From positions 186,001 through 250,000 of the forward strand of contig JAESUZ010000337.1 in assembly GCA_017311185.1 (NCBI GenBank): DNA of 64,000 bases, given 5' to 3'. Below, piece after piece: positions 22,212-33,000 of the stretch. The notes beneath the pieces are model-generated. The model ran no database searches. It was not told where the DNA came from and was given only the letters and a program-made list of their open reading frames with translations. Both the position numbers and the translations under genes were made by a program. Source of the stretch: Proteles cristata cristata (Eukaryota; Chordata; Mammalia; Carnivora; Hyaenidae). Within the stretch, counting starts at the first letter, position 1. Each line of letters begins with the position of its first letter.

Positions 22212-22432
22212 TTTAATTTTTAAAAATGTTTTATTTATTTCTGAGAGAGAGAAAGAGACAGCGTGAGCAGGGGAGGGTCAGAGAGAGAGGGAGACACAGA
22301 ATCTGAAACAGGCTCCAGGCTCTGAGCTGGAAGTCAGCACAGAGCCCGACGTGGGGCTCGAACCCACGAACCGCAAGATCATGACCTAAGCGAAAGTCAG
22401 ACGCTTAACCGACTAAGCCACCCAAGCGTCCC
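22212..22432 (-). mobile_element. Young CAN-SINE, antisense
   Basis: Reverse element ending GCCACCCAAGCGTCCC, with TTTTATTTATTTCTGAGAGA tail start. Confidence 0.93.
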
Positions 22433-22434
22433 GA

Positions 22435-22953
22435 GAAACAAGGTTTCTAAGGCTTAAGCCCTTAGCAGGACCAGACAGGAAGACACGAACATGAGTCACT
22501 TGGGGGAGGGGGACGAGTGTGCCCAGCACACAGTAGGCCCTCGTTATCTGTTGAATGCGGTTGGATTCGGCAGGACAGGACCCCGAAGTGGGGACTGAGC
22601 GCAGCCAGGAGAAGGCAGGACAAATCTGAGGGGGCTGGCCCGAGGGAGACGAGGTCTCTAATCTCCAACACCGCCCAGCCCCCAGCCACAGAGCAAGCAC
22701 TTCATGCCTCTGCTCTGCGAGGGGCACCTTGAGACCCCACATTTACCGAGAAAGAAATGAAGGCTTTGGAAAGGAGCAGGGGCCTCCGGGGCCACCAGGG
22801 TGGGCGCGCTGTGCAGGAGAGGTGGCTGGAGCCTGGGAGAGAGGCGGGGAGCTTCTGGAAACAGCCTGGAGCTGGGGGTGGATGGGCCAGCTCCCCAGGC
22901 TCAGGTTACCTTACTTACATTTCATTTCATTTCGTTTTAAAGTGACTGGATCT
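22435..22953. other. Intergenic, no recognised gene
   Basis: No exon recognised. GGCCACCAGGGTGGGCGC near 22790 is weakly CTCF-like. Confidence 0.4.
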
Positions 22954-22954
22954 A

Positions 22955-23151
22955 GGGGCGCCTGGGTGGCTCAGTTGGTTAAGAGTATGACTTTGGCTCA
23001 GGTCATGGTCTCATGGTTTGTGGGTTCGAGCCCCGCGTCGGGCTCTGTGCTGACAGCTCAGAGCCTGGAGCTGCTTCAGATTCTCTCTCTCTCTCTCTCT
23101 CTCTCAAAAATAAACAAACATTAAAAAAATAAAGAAACATTAAAAAAAAAG
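22955..23151 (+). mobile_element. CAN-SINE (SINEC_Fc type)
   Basis: Sense element with (CT)n tract and a doubled A-rich tail (ACATTAAAAAAA twice). Confidence 0.93.
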
Positions 23152-24284
23152 AAATAAAGTGCCTTGGTCTCAGCACATTGGAAAGCTTGGCTTCAGGACG
23201 TCTCGGGTGTGGCGCACACCGAAGGCCAGAGCTTGCTGCGCTGAGGATTACCAGCGACTTCTCTGATTTCTGAAGCAAACAGTCAAGGAAACCGGAGGCC
23301 CAGGCCTCTCTGGTGCTTGAAGAAACATGTCTGGGTCAAGAATTTCCAACCCGTAAATTCCCCACGTTTCAGATTCAAAGGAGGTCTGTGCAGGGCGGGG
23401 GTTTGCATAACCTTTCACATCCCAGCGCTTCCTGCTCCGTGGCTTCCTGACAAGCGCGTCGTCTGGGCCAGGGTTCACAAAGGTGGCCCGATGCACCGAG
23501 GCGCGCAGGCAGATGTGAAGTCACACTGAAGGCTCGGGATCAAGCAGGGAAAGTTTAAAAAAATATATATTTTGGGGGGGGCAAAAGCGGTTTTGGACTG
23601 CGCACCCCGGGGCCGTTGAGCACAGGAACCCCCTGTCAGGGCCTCCGGGCCCCCCACCCCGTTCCCTCTGCGCACCAGCAGGCGGCTGCAGGCAAATGTG
23701 CCGCAATGACCCCCCTCCTCTGTACTTGTCCCTCTTCGGAATTCACCAAACAAAAGTCAGCATCTTTGAAGTGGAGGCTTGTTTATGAACCCAAGACTTG
23801 TTTTTTTTTTTTTCCAGAATGTTTTGAGGCCTTAGCCGATTATTATTTTAACTCTTTTCCCCAGATGTTCTTGCCATATTTGGGCAAGACAGAGACAGGA
23901 GGACTTTATTGTTTTTTCATGAGAAATTTTAGGGTCTGGGAGAAGACCAGGGGTGCCTGGATCTTATCCCTCTTGTGGGCCATTCTGGGCTGAGCCTTCA
24001 CGGACGACTCAGCCAGGTCATGTTCAAGTCCAGGGACACAAACAATCGTCGGACAAGAAATGTCAGCCTGTAAAAACTCTTGGAGATCTCTTAGGAGACA
24101 CCCCACCCCCACCCCCCCGCAGGGCCTTGGCCAAAAGATCCCTATCTCTGGGGCAGAGACATTCTGTCACTTTCTGTCCCCAAGATAAGGATCTGATCAT
24201 CCACTCAGCATGTCAGGGCTCCGGGTGATGTGTCTTCTGGCCATTTCACAGAGGGGAAAGTGAGGCTCAGAGAGTCGGCATGTT
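23152..24284. other. Intergenic, no recognised gene
   Basis: Mixed unique sequence with no exon recognised. A short reverse MIR-like piece (CAGAGGGGAAAGTGAGGCTC) lies at 24248-24275. Confidence 0.45.
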
Positions 24285-24973
24285 TGGTTTTTAAACACAT
24301 CTTTACTTGGACAAATTTCAAATCTATAGACACATCTCAAGAACAACACAATGAATATCCATAATTTTTACCAAATATTAACATTCTGTGACATGTGCTT
24401 TCTCTCTCACTCTCTCTCTCTGTCCCTTATGTATCTGCTCTCGTCTCAGATGTGGTGATATCGTCCGGCATGCATCTCCTTCCACGTGACCGCAACACCG
24501 TGACTGCATTCTGGAAACGGGACACCTAACTCAGATTATTTTCCAATACACATCCCATAATCTGGATTCCCCTCATTGTCCTACTCGCTGTCAGAGGGCT
24601 CATTGTAGGTAGTTTCCACCCAGGAGTTAATCAAGGGTCACAAGGACCCTAGTGGCTATGTCTCCCGCATATGTTATGTTCCCGGCCTCTAGTTTTGTGT
24701 TGTGTTTGCCTCTGCCTTCGCCGACATTCACATTTTCAAAACACCCGGGCCAGCTGGTTTGCAGAAAGTCCCTCCATTTGTCCAGTTGTTTCTCTTGATC
24801 TGATTTAGGTTAGACTTTTGGGTCGGGAGCTCTGCAGAGATGGTCCTGAGCCATGACTCTCAGAGGCATGACTCCAGGAAGCACATGAAGTCAGTCCACC
24901 CATGATAGGTCACCTTATATCTGATCACTTCCCTAAGTCAATGTCCCCAGATCCTGCACATCTCGTTCCTTAA
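24285..24973 (-). mobile_element. Old L1/HAL1-type 3' end
   Basis: Long stretch resembling the old L1 3' region in reverse ('CAAATTTCAAATCTATAGAC', 'CAGCTGGTTTGCAGAAAGTC', 'AGGAAGCACATGAAGTCAG'). Interrupted by a SINE and probably continuing to about 25330. Confidence 0.6.
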
Positions 24974-24990
24974 AAAATCTTTCATCTATG

Positions 24991-25196
24991 GGGCGCCTGG
25001 CTCAGTCGGTTAAGCATCCGACTTCGGCTCAGGTCATAATCTCACAGTTCATGGGTTCGAGCCGTGCGTCAGGCTCTGTGCTGACAGATCACAGCCTGGA
25101 GCTGCTTCAGATTCTGTGTCTCCCTCTCTCTCTGCCCCTCTTCCACTCACACTCTGTCTCCCTCTCAAAAATAAATAAACATTAAAAAATTTTAAC
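24991..25196 (+). mobile_element. CAN-SINE with perfect 17-bp TSD
   Basis: TSD AAAATCTTTCATCTATG occurs at 24974-24990 and 25197-25213. Confidence 0.95.
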
Positions 25197-25355
25197 AAAA
25201 TCTTTCATCTATGGTTTTAACATTCATTGAGACAATTCTTGAAATCAGTTATCACCAAGATGTTTGCAAAATGGTGATTTTGGGTTTGTCATTCTTTGCA
25301 CCTTTATGAATTGGTGTTGTCCGAAGAAAAATGCTCTCTTCTCTTTTGCAACATT

Positions 25356-25589
25356 TTTTTTTAACTTTTTATTTTACATTTTAAAAAAATGTATTTGTCT
25401 TGAGAGAGAGAGAGAGCGGGGTGGGGGGGGGGGAGGGCGGGGCAGAGAGAAACGGAAACAAAATCCTAAGCAGGCTCCACGCTGTCAGCACAGAGCCCAA
25501 TGCAGGGCTTGAACCTAAGAACCACAAGATCATGACCTGAGCTGAAACCAAGAGTCAGATGCTCAACCGACTGAGCCACCCAGGCGCCC
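25356..25589 (-). mobile_element. CAN-SINE, antisense, with TSD
   Basis: The flanks TCTTTTGCAACATT (25342-25355) and TCTTTTACAACATT (25590-25603) differ at one base. Contains a G-run interruption near 25420. Confidence 0.92.
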
Positions 25590-25603
25590 TCTTTTACAAC
25601 ATT

Positions 25604-26779
25604 GTTTAAAGTGCCAGTGTTTCATCCAATGGGCTAGATGTCACTTCTATTAGCAAACTTTCCACCTCGACCCTTCAAGTCCCTTCTGTGCCAGCACTTT
25701 GGATATAGCCCCATCGTCTTCCAGTACTTCTTTAGTTTCTAGGCTCCTTCTGACCGTCTCTGTCCAGCCGGGGAGATATGATCTCTCCCAGGGGCCCCAG
25801 TGCCTTTCACTGAGGAGTGCTTTTTCAGGACCCAGAGTGCTAAGTGGGCCCCTTACCCCTTGGGAGCGAGTGCTGCCAGGCCCTTTGAGTAGACAGAGCT
25901 AAGGAGTTGCTATTTTTCTCATAACAATACTGCGAATTCAAAACTCCGTAAGTTCTCCTTCCCCCTTCCAAATCTTCCTCATCCTGTATTGAGGACCTAG
26001 GTCCTGACACCAGTTCTGGGGAACACCAAAGTGGCTGCAGAACTGCTCTGCCCTCCTCACCCCTGCTTCACTGCTGTGGTCCGGGGTTGGTCTAGAGCTC
26101 TCTCTGCCCTCACCGGGCTCCCTGCAAGGGAGTAGTCAGAGAAGCCTTGTCAAGCCTCTCAGTAGTTTTCTGCACAGGGTTATGTCGTTCATGCTATACC
26201 TCGACTCCTTATTTTCTGTAAAGTTTCCAATCCCCGCCCCCCACCGGCTTACTCATTTCTTATATGTAAAATATAATATTTCAGGCACTCTTGGAGATTC
26301 CTGATGCTGGCAGAAACCATCTAGTCCATCAGTATTTTCCAACGCTCCCCTGGGAAGCAGGCCTTAAACCGCTGTGTCGTACTTTTGAAATTTCTAGGGG
26401 GAGGTACTGTGTTCTGCCAGTGTGTGCGTTTCCGAGACTTTCTGTGCGTCCCTGGAGTGTCCCTGGCTGTCCCCCAAGGGTCACACCGGGGTCTCGGGAT
26501 GGCTCACAGGCCCCGGGACCTCAGGGTCTCCATGGCAGCGCTTTTTCCGACTAGCCTGTTTCATCTTCACAGGAGCGCAGAGAGTATCTGGCACTTAGTA
26601 GGTCTCCGTAAGTAGCTGCAGGAGTCAGCGGCCCATTTCACAGTGTGGAAGCCGAGGCTCCTAGGGCCGATGTCTTGTCCCCGGGGGTCTGATGAGGGAA
26701 GGGGCGCTGTGAAAGCACTGCCCCAGCTCCTGCACACAGTAGGCGCTTCGCTGGGGGCTTGGGGAAGGTCCCGCGGGGG
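25604..26779. other. Sequence upstream of UPK3A, no recognised exon
   Basis: No repeats of the SINE_C class in this 1.2-kb stretch. Becomes GC-rich toward the promoter. No gene recognised. Confidence 0.5.
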
Positions 26780-26980
26780 CGGGTCTGTGTCCGGGGATCC
26801 AGAGGTCCGGGCGGCCGGGGCGGGGCGTATGCAAATATGTCGCGGGGAGGCCGGGGATTGGCCGGCGCCGGCGGGGGCGGGGCGCGCCGCAGCGGGGTCC
26901 AGCCGCCGGGTGCGCCGACCCTGAGAGGCACGGTGGCCCCGGGACCGCCCGCCGCCTCCTCCCGCGGCGGGTCCAAGGCC
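26780..26980 (+). promoter_or_regulatory. UPK3A: Probable UPK3A core promoter and 5' UTR
   Basis: A CpG-rich, TATA-less stretch lies directly upstream of the UPK3A start codon. It contains an octamer ATGCAAAT (26829-26836), an inverted CCAAT box (ATTGG, 26857-26861) and a GC box (GGGGGCGGGG, about 26873-26882). The transcription start cannot be fixed from sequence; these elements suggest it is within about 120 bases of the ATG. Confidence 0.55.
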
Positions 26981-27032
26981 ATGGCCCCGCTCTGGGCCCT
27001 GCTCGCCCTCGGCGGCCTGCGGCTCGGCTTGG
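26981..27032 (+). CDS. UPK3A: UPK3A coding exon 1 (signal peptide)
   Basis: This exon encodes Met1 to Leu17 plus the first base of codon 18. The stretch is a hydrophobic Leu/Ala/Gly-rich signal peptide. The donor GTGAGC follows at 27033. Phase 1 matches exon 2, where the mature protein begins at about residue 19 (Val-Asn-Leu). Confidence 0.95.
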
Positions 27033-30000
27033 GTGAGCGCGGAAGGGGAGAAGGCGCCGAGCCTCGGGAGGGCGGGCCGCTGTGACCTGGGCCCCGACCC
27101 TCCCACGGTCCTCGCACGGGCCTGGATGGAAAGGACCGTTGCGACCGGGGGACTTGGCTCCAGGAATGGGCATGCCTGGCTGCTCTGTGCCAAGCCCTCG
27201 GGTGCGATTGCAGGGCTCAGGGATCACAGAGCCCTCTGACGGGGGCTGTGAGTGACGCACGGGGGGCTGTGGGAGAGCAGAGGGGGGCTGGACTAGACCC
27301 TGGAGAGGCCTGGACTGGAGGCGGTGGAGGGGCATTTCAGGGGAAGGCACAGCCAGGGCCAGTTAAAGGAGGGAGGTCTATCCTGGGACCCTCCCGACCG
27401 CAGCGGGGCTGGAGCATGGGATGGGGTGGGGTGGGGGCCGTGCTTTGGGGAGAGGCTGCAGACCAAGGAAGCAAAGCCCAGAACCTCAGGACTTTTTGCC
27501 CCTTCAGAGGGGCTGGGCTGTGCTGGAGTACCTTCAGAAGCAGTGGGGAGCCTGGGAAGGGGCCTAGGAGAGAGACAGGGTCAGATCTGCAAGCTAGAGA
27601 GCAGAGGATGGGGGAAGGGCTTGTTTCTGGGGTCCCGTGAAGAGAGCCGAACAGCCCGACTGGGCTGAGTTCATGAACAGATGCGTAGGAGAGGCTGAAC
27701 AGAGACGGGGAGCAGTGGGCTGGACTGCTTGTCTCATAAGGGGGGGATCTCATAAGGGGCGGGGGTGCTGCCTGTGTCTGAGACCAGTTCCTTAGATGAC
27801 CCTTGGGGAGGGGGACCCCAGTGCCTGGCGCACTCCAGGTGCTCAGTAACCGAATGCAGACATGGGATGGGGGGCAGTGTGCCCAGGGGGTGTGGGCACT
27901 TCTACGGGGGGTCAGCTCCTGCCCTCACTGCCTCCTTTAGGTGTGAACCTCCAGCCCCAGCTGGCCAGCGTGACCTTTGCCACCAACAACCCCACCCTCA
28001 CCACCGTGGCCTTGGAAAAGCCTCTCTGCATGTTCGACAGCTCGGCGGCCCTTGATGGCCCCTGTGAGGTCTACCTCTATGTCCTAGTCGACTTAGGTAA
28101 AGCTTCTTCTTCCCCGGGCGGCACCGAAGGGGGCTCTGACCTGTCTGCAGGGAGGGGGACAGGAGGCAGGTTTAGCACTGTAATGCAACCACCCCCATGC
28201 CCCTCACTGGCACACACCCGAGTGGGCTGTGTGCCAGCCGTGGGCGGGGAGCTGCAGCCACACGTACGGACTCGTCCCCGAGAGGGACATCCTGTCTGGC
28301 AGAGAGATAAAGGCAGCACCAGTCACTGAGCACCTGCGTCATGCTGGGCACTGCGCATACCTTAGAGCTAATGTTTACGACCAGCCTGCACGATGGCTGT
28401 CGGGATGCCCATCACACAGCAAGGAAGCGAGGCTCACAGAGGTGGAATAACTCATGGGAGCCCCCAGGTCGGAAGGCAAACCCAGATCACCGTGGTGGCT
28501 CAGACCCCAGCCCTTCCCCAGGCGCCCAGGGTGGTTCATGATTGGGGTTTGCAGGGAAACCGTGCATTTGGACCCATGTGCTCTGGCCCCGCCCTCCCCT
28601 TTCACCGGAGCGATCCCGGCTTCTGATCGAAGGAACCCAGTGACAACCTCTTACATTTCTGGCAGCCCATTCAGAGCCATCATTTTATTCTTTCAGCCAA
28701 CATGTCCTGACTGCCTACCTGTGCCCGATCTGTGCACACGCAGGGGGCGTTCTCTCCTATTTCATAGACCAGGGGCCAGAGAAGTAAAGGAGGGTCGTCC
28801 AAAGTCACCCAGCAAGGAAGAAGGGAGCTAGGACCCAATGCAGATCTGTCCGCATCCACACTATCCCCAACCACAGGACCCTCCTTTCTCATTTCACGGA
28901 AGACCCAGTGCTCTCAGGCAGGGAAAATGACCGAAGTCTGCTGGGTGGGGAGGGGCTGTGGGAAGAGGAGGTGGGTGGGAGCCGGGAGCCCTGCCCCTCC
29001 ATTGCACAGGGAGCCCTCGAAGCAGGGCCTGAACCTACCTCAGCCTGGGAGCCCAGGCCCAGCACAGCACGGGCTCCGAGAAGCTGTCCGTGGGTATTGG
29101 GTGAATGGCTGACTGAGTGACTTGGAGCCGGGGTGGCCAGGCCTCTAACCCCCGACCTTGTCTCTGCAGCCAGCTCCAGGAACGCCTCCGTGCAGGATGC
29201 CACCAAGGCCCCGCTGAGCTCCACCTTCCAGCAAACCGAGGGGGGAAGGACAGGCCCCTATAAGGCAGCGGCCTTTGACCTCATCCCCTGTGGTGACCTG
29301 CCCAGCTTGGATGCTGTAGGGGATGTGGCCCGGGCCTCGGAAATCCTGGATGCCTACCTCGTCAGGGTGGGCGCCAATGTCACCTGCCTGTCAGATCCCA
29401 ACTTCCACGGCCTCTGCAACCCGCCCCTGTCGGGGGCCACGGAGTACAGGTGGGCGAGCGACAGTCATGCCCCAGCCCTGACTCAGGAAGGCCAGGAAGG
29501 GCCACGTTTCTCGAGCCAGGACTGTCACAGGGCTCCTGAAGGGTCTGCTTCCGGGCGTGCGACCATGCCAGGGCCCCATGCACTCACGAGGACCCCGGCT
29601 TGGCTTAATTCTCTGCCATTGTCACCTTGAAATTCTTTTATTTTTTTAAATCTTTCTTTTAACATTTATTATTTAAAAATTTTTAACATTTATTTATTTT
29701 TGAAAGACAAAAAGAAACAGCACAAGTGGGGGAGGGGCAGAGAGAGGGAGACACAGAATCAGAAACAGGCTCCAGGCTCCGAGCTGTCAGCACAGAGCCC
29801 GACGCGGGGCTCGAACTCACTGGCCTTGAGATCATGACCTGAGCCGCAGTCGAGCATTTAACCGACTGAGCCACCCAGGCGCTGCATTGGAATTCTTAAT
29901 TTTTAAATAAGGAGCCTGAATTTTTGTTTCACACCAGGCTCCACAAATTATGCACCGGGTCCCGGCTCATCACCTACGTGGCCCTTCCTACCCAATCCAC

Positions 30001-33000
30001 TTCATCCACAGGGGAGGAAACTGGTCCAGAGAGGGAAGGGGGTCACCTCTTGAGAAGCAATGGTCCCATATGAACTAGAGCCCCACTGAAGGTTTTTCCA
30101 AACCTCATCGTCTGCCTTCTTCTGGCACATCTGCCTGCGTCCCCCTCTCTGCACCATAGCGGTCCCTGATTCGTGTCCACATGTATTTCCCGAGCACCAT
30201 CTCTGTGCAGAGCTGGGGGCTCAGCTCTCATCCATGGCCACGGGGTCTCGCCTGGTGCCAAAGCCTCGGGTCCACCCACTCCCGTTACCATGGAAACGCC
30301 TAGGCTGAAGTCTCTGTACCATCCAGGCCCACACGGGGCCAAGACCATCAATTGCCTGCCTTCCGGTCGGAGGCCTTCTCCTTGCTTTGGTCTCAGCCCT
30401 TGGGCAGGACAAGAGCCTTAGTCTCCCCTTCCCCACACTCGACCTCTTACCTCTGACCTTGTTCTTCACGTGGGAAAACCCCTTCCTCTTCCTAGATCCC
30501 CACACCTCCTACCTGGGGGACACGAGGCACGGAATCCTGGCTTCTGGAATTCTCTTCCACCTAAAGAAATAGGAGATTAGGCAACACACTGGATGCTGTA
30601 GAGATTTTAAGGGTCTTTTTTTTTTGTAAGTGTTAAACTAGAGGCTGTTGATTTTTTGCTTCTCAGAATATCCACTGTTGGAAACTGACCGTGTATGGTG
30701 TATGAGACCTTCAATAGGCTCTGGATATTTTGTGCTGATATTAATTTATGATTAGAAACACTTGGTTGGGGTTTTCTACATAAAAGTACAGCCCTGTCCC
30801 AGGAAAGTTGGGTTGGGGATGAATATTATTCCTTTTTTTTTTTTTTTAAAGTCCCTTTTGTGGTACCAAGGACCAGGCTGGGAATAGTGGAAGACAAAAA
30901 TCCTACCAGAACAAATGGGTTGGTACTCAGCCAGTATGCTACACTCCTCATACAGATAATCGAGAAATAGTGTGTGTGTGTGGGGGGGGGGTCCCAGAGG
31001 GAGAGCTGACGGGGGGCCATGGATCCCTTCCCGAGGGCTTCCTGGAAAGAGTCCAGGGGCAGGAATATGGGCCGATGGCGCCAAAGCCAAGTCCAGCGCT
31101 GTCCGTTGCCCAGAGCCCACCCTGTGGCCACCTAGATTCCCACCTCTTGGAAGTAACCCATTTGTCCCCTAACCCTTCCCACCCCCCACCCCTCCCACCT
31201 GCCCGCGGCCGGGGGCACAGGATGAGTAGAAGTCACTCTTGGCTCCGTCTCCTTCCAGGTTCAAGTACGTCCTCGTCAACATGTCCACAGGCTTGGTTCA
31301 GGACCAGACCCTATGGTCCGACCCCATCTGCACCAACAGGCGTAAGTAGAGGGGGAGGGGTGGGGAGTTGCCCTTGGGGGAACCCGGGAAAGCAGACTCA
31401 GTCCGTCACGCGGAAAAGTCTCCCCGGATGTAGGCGGGCGATTGGGTTGATGAGAAAAATGCATCTTTTAAAAATATTTCTTAATTTTTTTTTTGAGAGA
31501 GAGAGAGAGAGAGACAGAGTGTAAATGGGGGAGGGGCAGAGAGAGAGGGAGACACAGAATCTGAAGCAGCTCCAGGCTCTGAGCTGTCAGCACAGAGCCC
31601 GATGTGGGGCTTGAACTCCCGAACCGTGAGATCATGACCTGAGCCGAAGTTGGAGGCTTAGCCAACTGAGCCATCCAGGCATCTCAGAAGATGCACCTTG
31701 AAGTGGTTTACATGCACCTTGAAGTGGTTTCCCCTGACACGTCCCCTCCCCCTTCCCTGCGGCAGGTGGAGGGTTTGGTGGTGTGACTGAGGTGGAGGCA
31801 TTTGCCTCCAAGGGCCATGGTGTTTGTCCTGCATTTCCATCCCAAACCCGCACGTGTTGGGTCCTTAGGGCCACAAATGTCATCACCACGTAGATGGCTG
31901 GAGGCTAAGGCTCGCGCGGAGACTGGCAGTGGGGGCGGGGGGCGGGGGCCAGCCTGGGAGGAGCCAGGACTGCCGCCCACTGTCCAGCCCCATCCCTGCT
32001 CGGTCCCTCCTCAATCCTCTACCCGGGTTCTCAGGACGCATCGAGGTTTCCGCACAGAATCCTGCCTGCTAAACCTGAGGGCAACGGGAGGGGTCTCCAA
32101 GGGTCATCGTGACAGCACCTGACCATAGCTGCAGGGCCCCTCCCCCACACCTCGGCCTCCAAGAAGAGACTTCATGCTACACTGAGCCCAGCACAGAGCC
32201 GAGAACTTTACCTGTAGAACCTTCTGTCTGTTCCCTCATCCCACCCCCACTGTAAGCTTATGGGGCACACAATAGCTCTGAAAGGTAGCTTGAGGTCACA
32301 CGGCTAGTGAGGAGTGTAGACAGGCAAGGCGCGAGTACATGTGGCTCCCCGTGTGCCCATGCACTGTGCGCCCTCCCCACCCCCCCAACAGCGCTGCCTT
32401 GGGACCAAGAGTCCTGAGTTCAAGCCCAGCCTCCACTCCTCACTGCCGTGTGAACCCTTCAGAACCTCAGTTTCCACATCCGAGAAGTGGGAGGAAAACT
32501 CCTTGCTCTGCCTCCTCAGCAGGATTCCTTTCAATCATCCAGACAAAAGCACTCAGCCCAGTTCTTTTGGGGCGAGGCCTGAGGTCGGTTTGTGGGAAGA
32601 CTGCATTTTGGGACTAGACAGACCCGTACGTGGACTTGAGCCTGGAGTCTGAGTGCCCTTGAACAGGAACTCAATCTCCCTAAGCTGCAGGCCGCAATCT
32701 GCAGAATGGGCGTCTCGTGGCCTGTAGGGGACAATGGGCAGCAAGCAGCTGGCTCACAGTAGGACCTATAAATTGTTCACTGAGTTCTAAGAGGGTGACT
32801 TCGGTAGAGGGGTGGCCACGGTGCAGCTGGCTCCGTTAGATCAGGGCCCTTTGCCTCATCTTTAAAAAAATTTTTTTTTCAATGTTTTTTAATTTATTTT
32901 TGAGAGAGAAAGAGAGAGTGCATGAGTGGGGGAGGGGCAGAGAGAGAGGGAGACACAGAATAGAAAGCAGGCTCCGGGCTCTGAGCTGTCAGCACAGAGC

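Noticed and set aside
26567..27350. Long antisense ORFs over UPK3A exon 1
   Set aside because: Shadow frames of the CpG-rich promoter and exon 1, with no recognisable protein.
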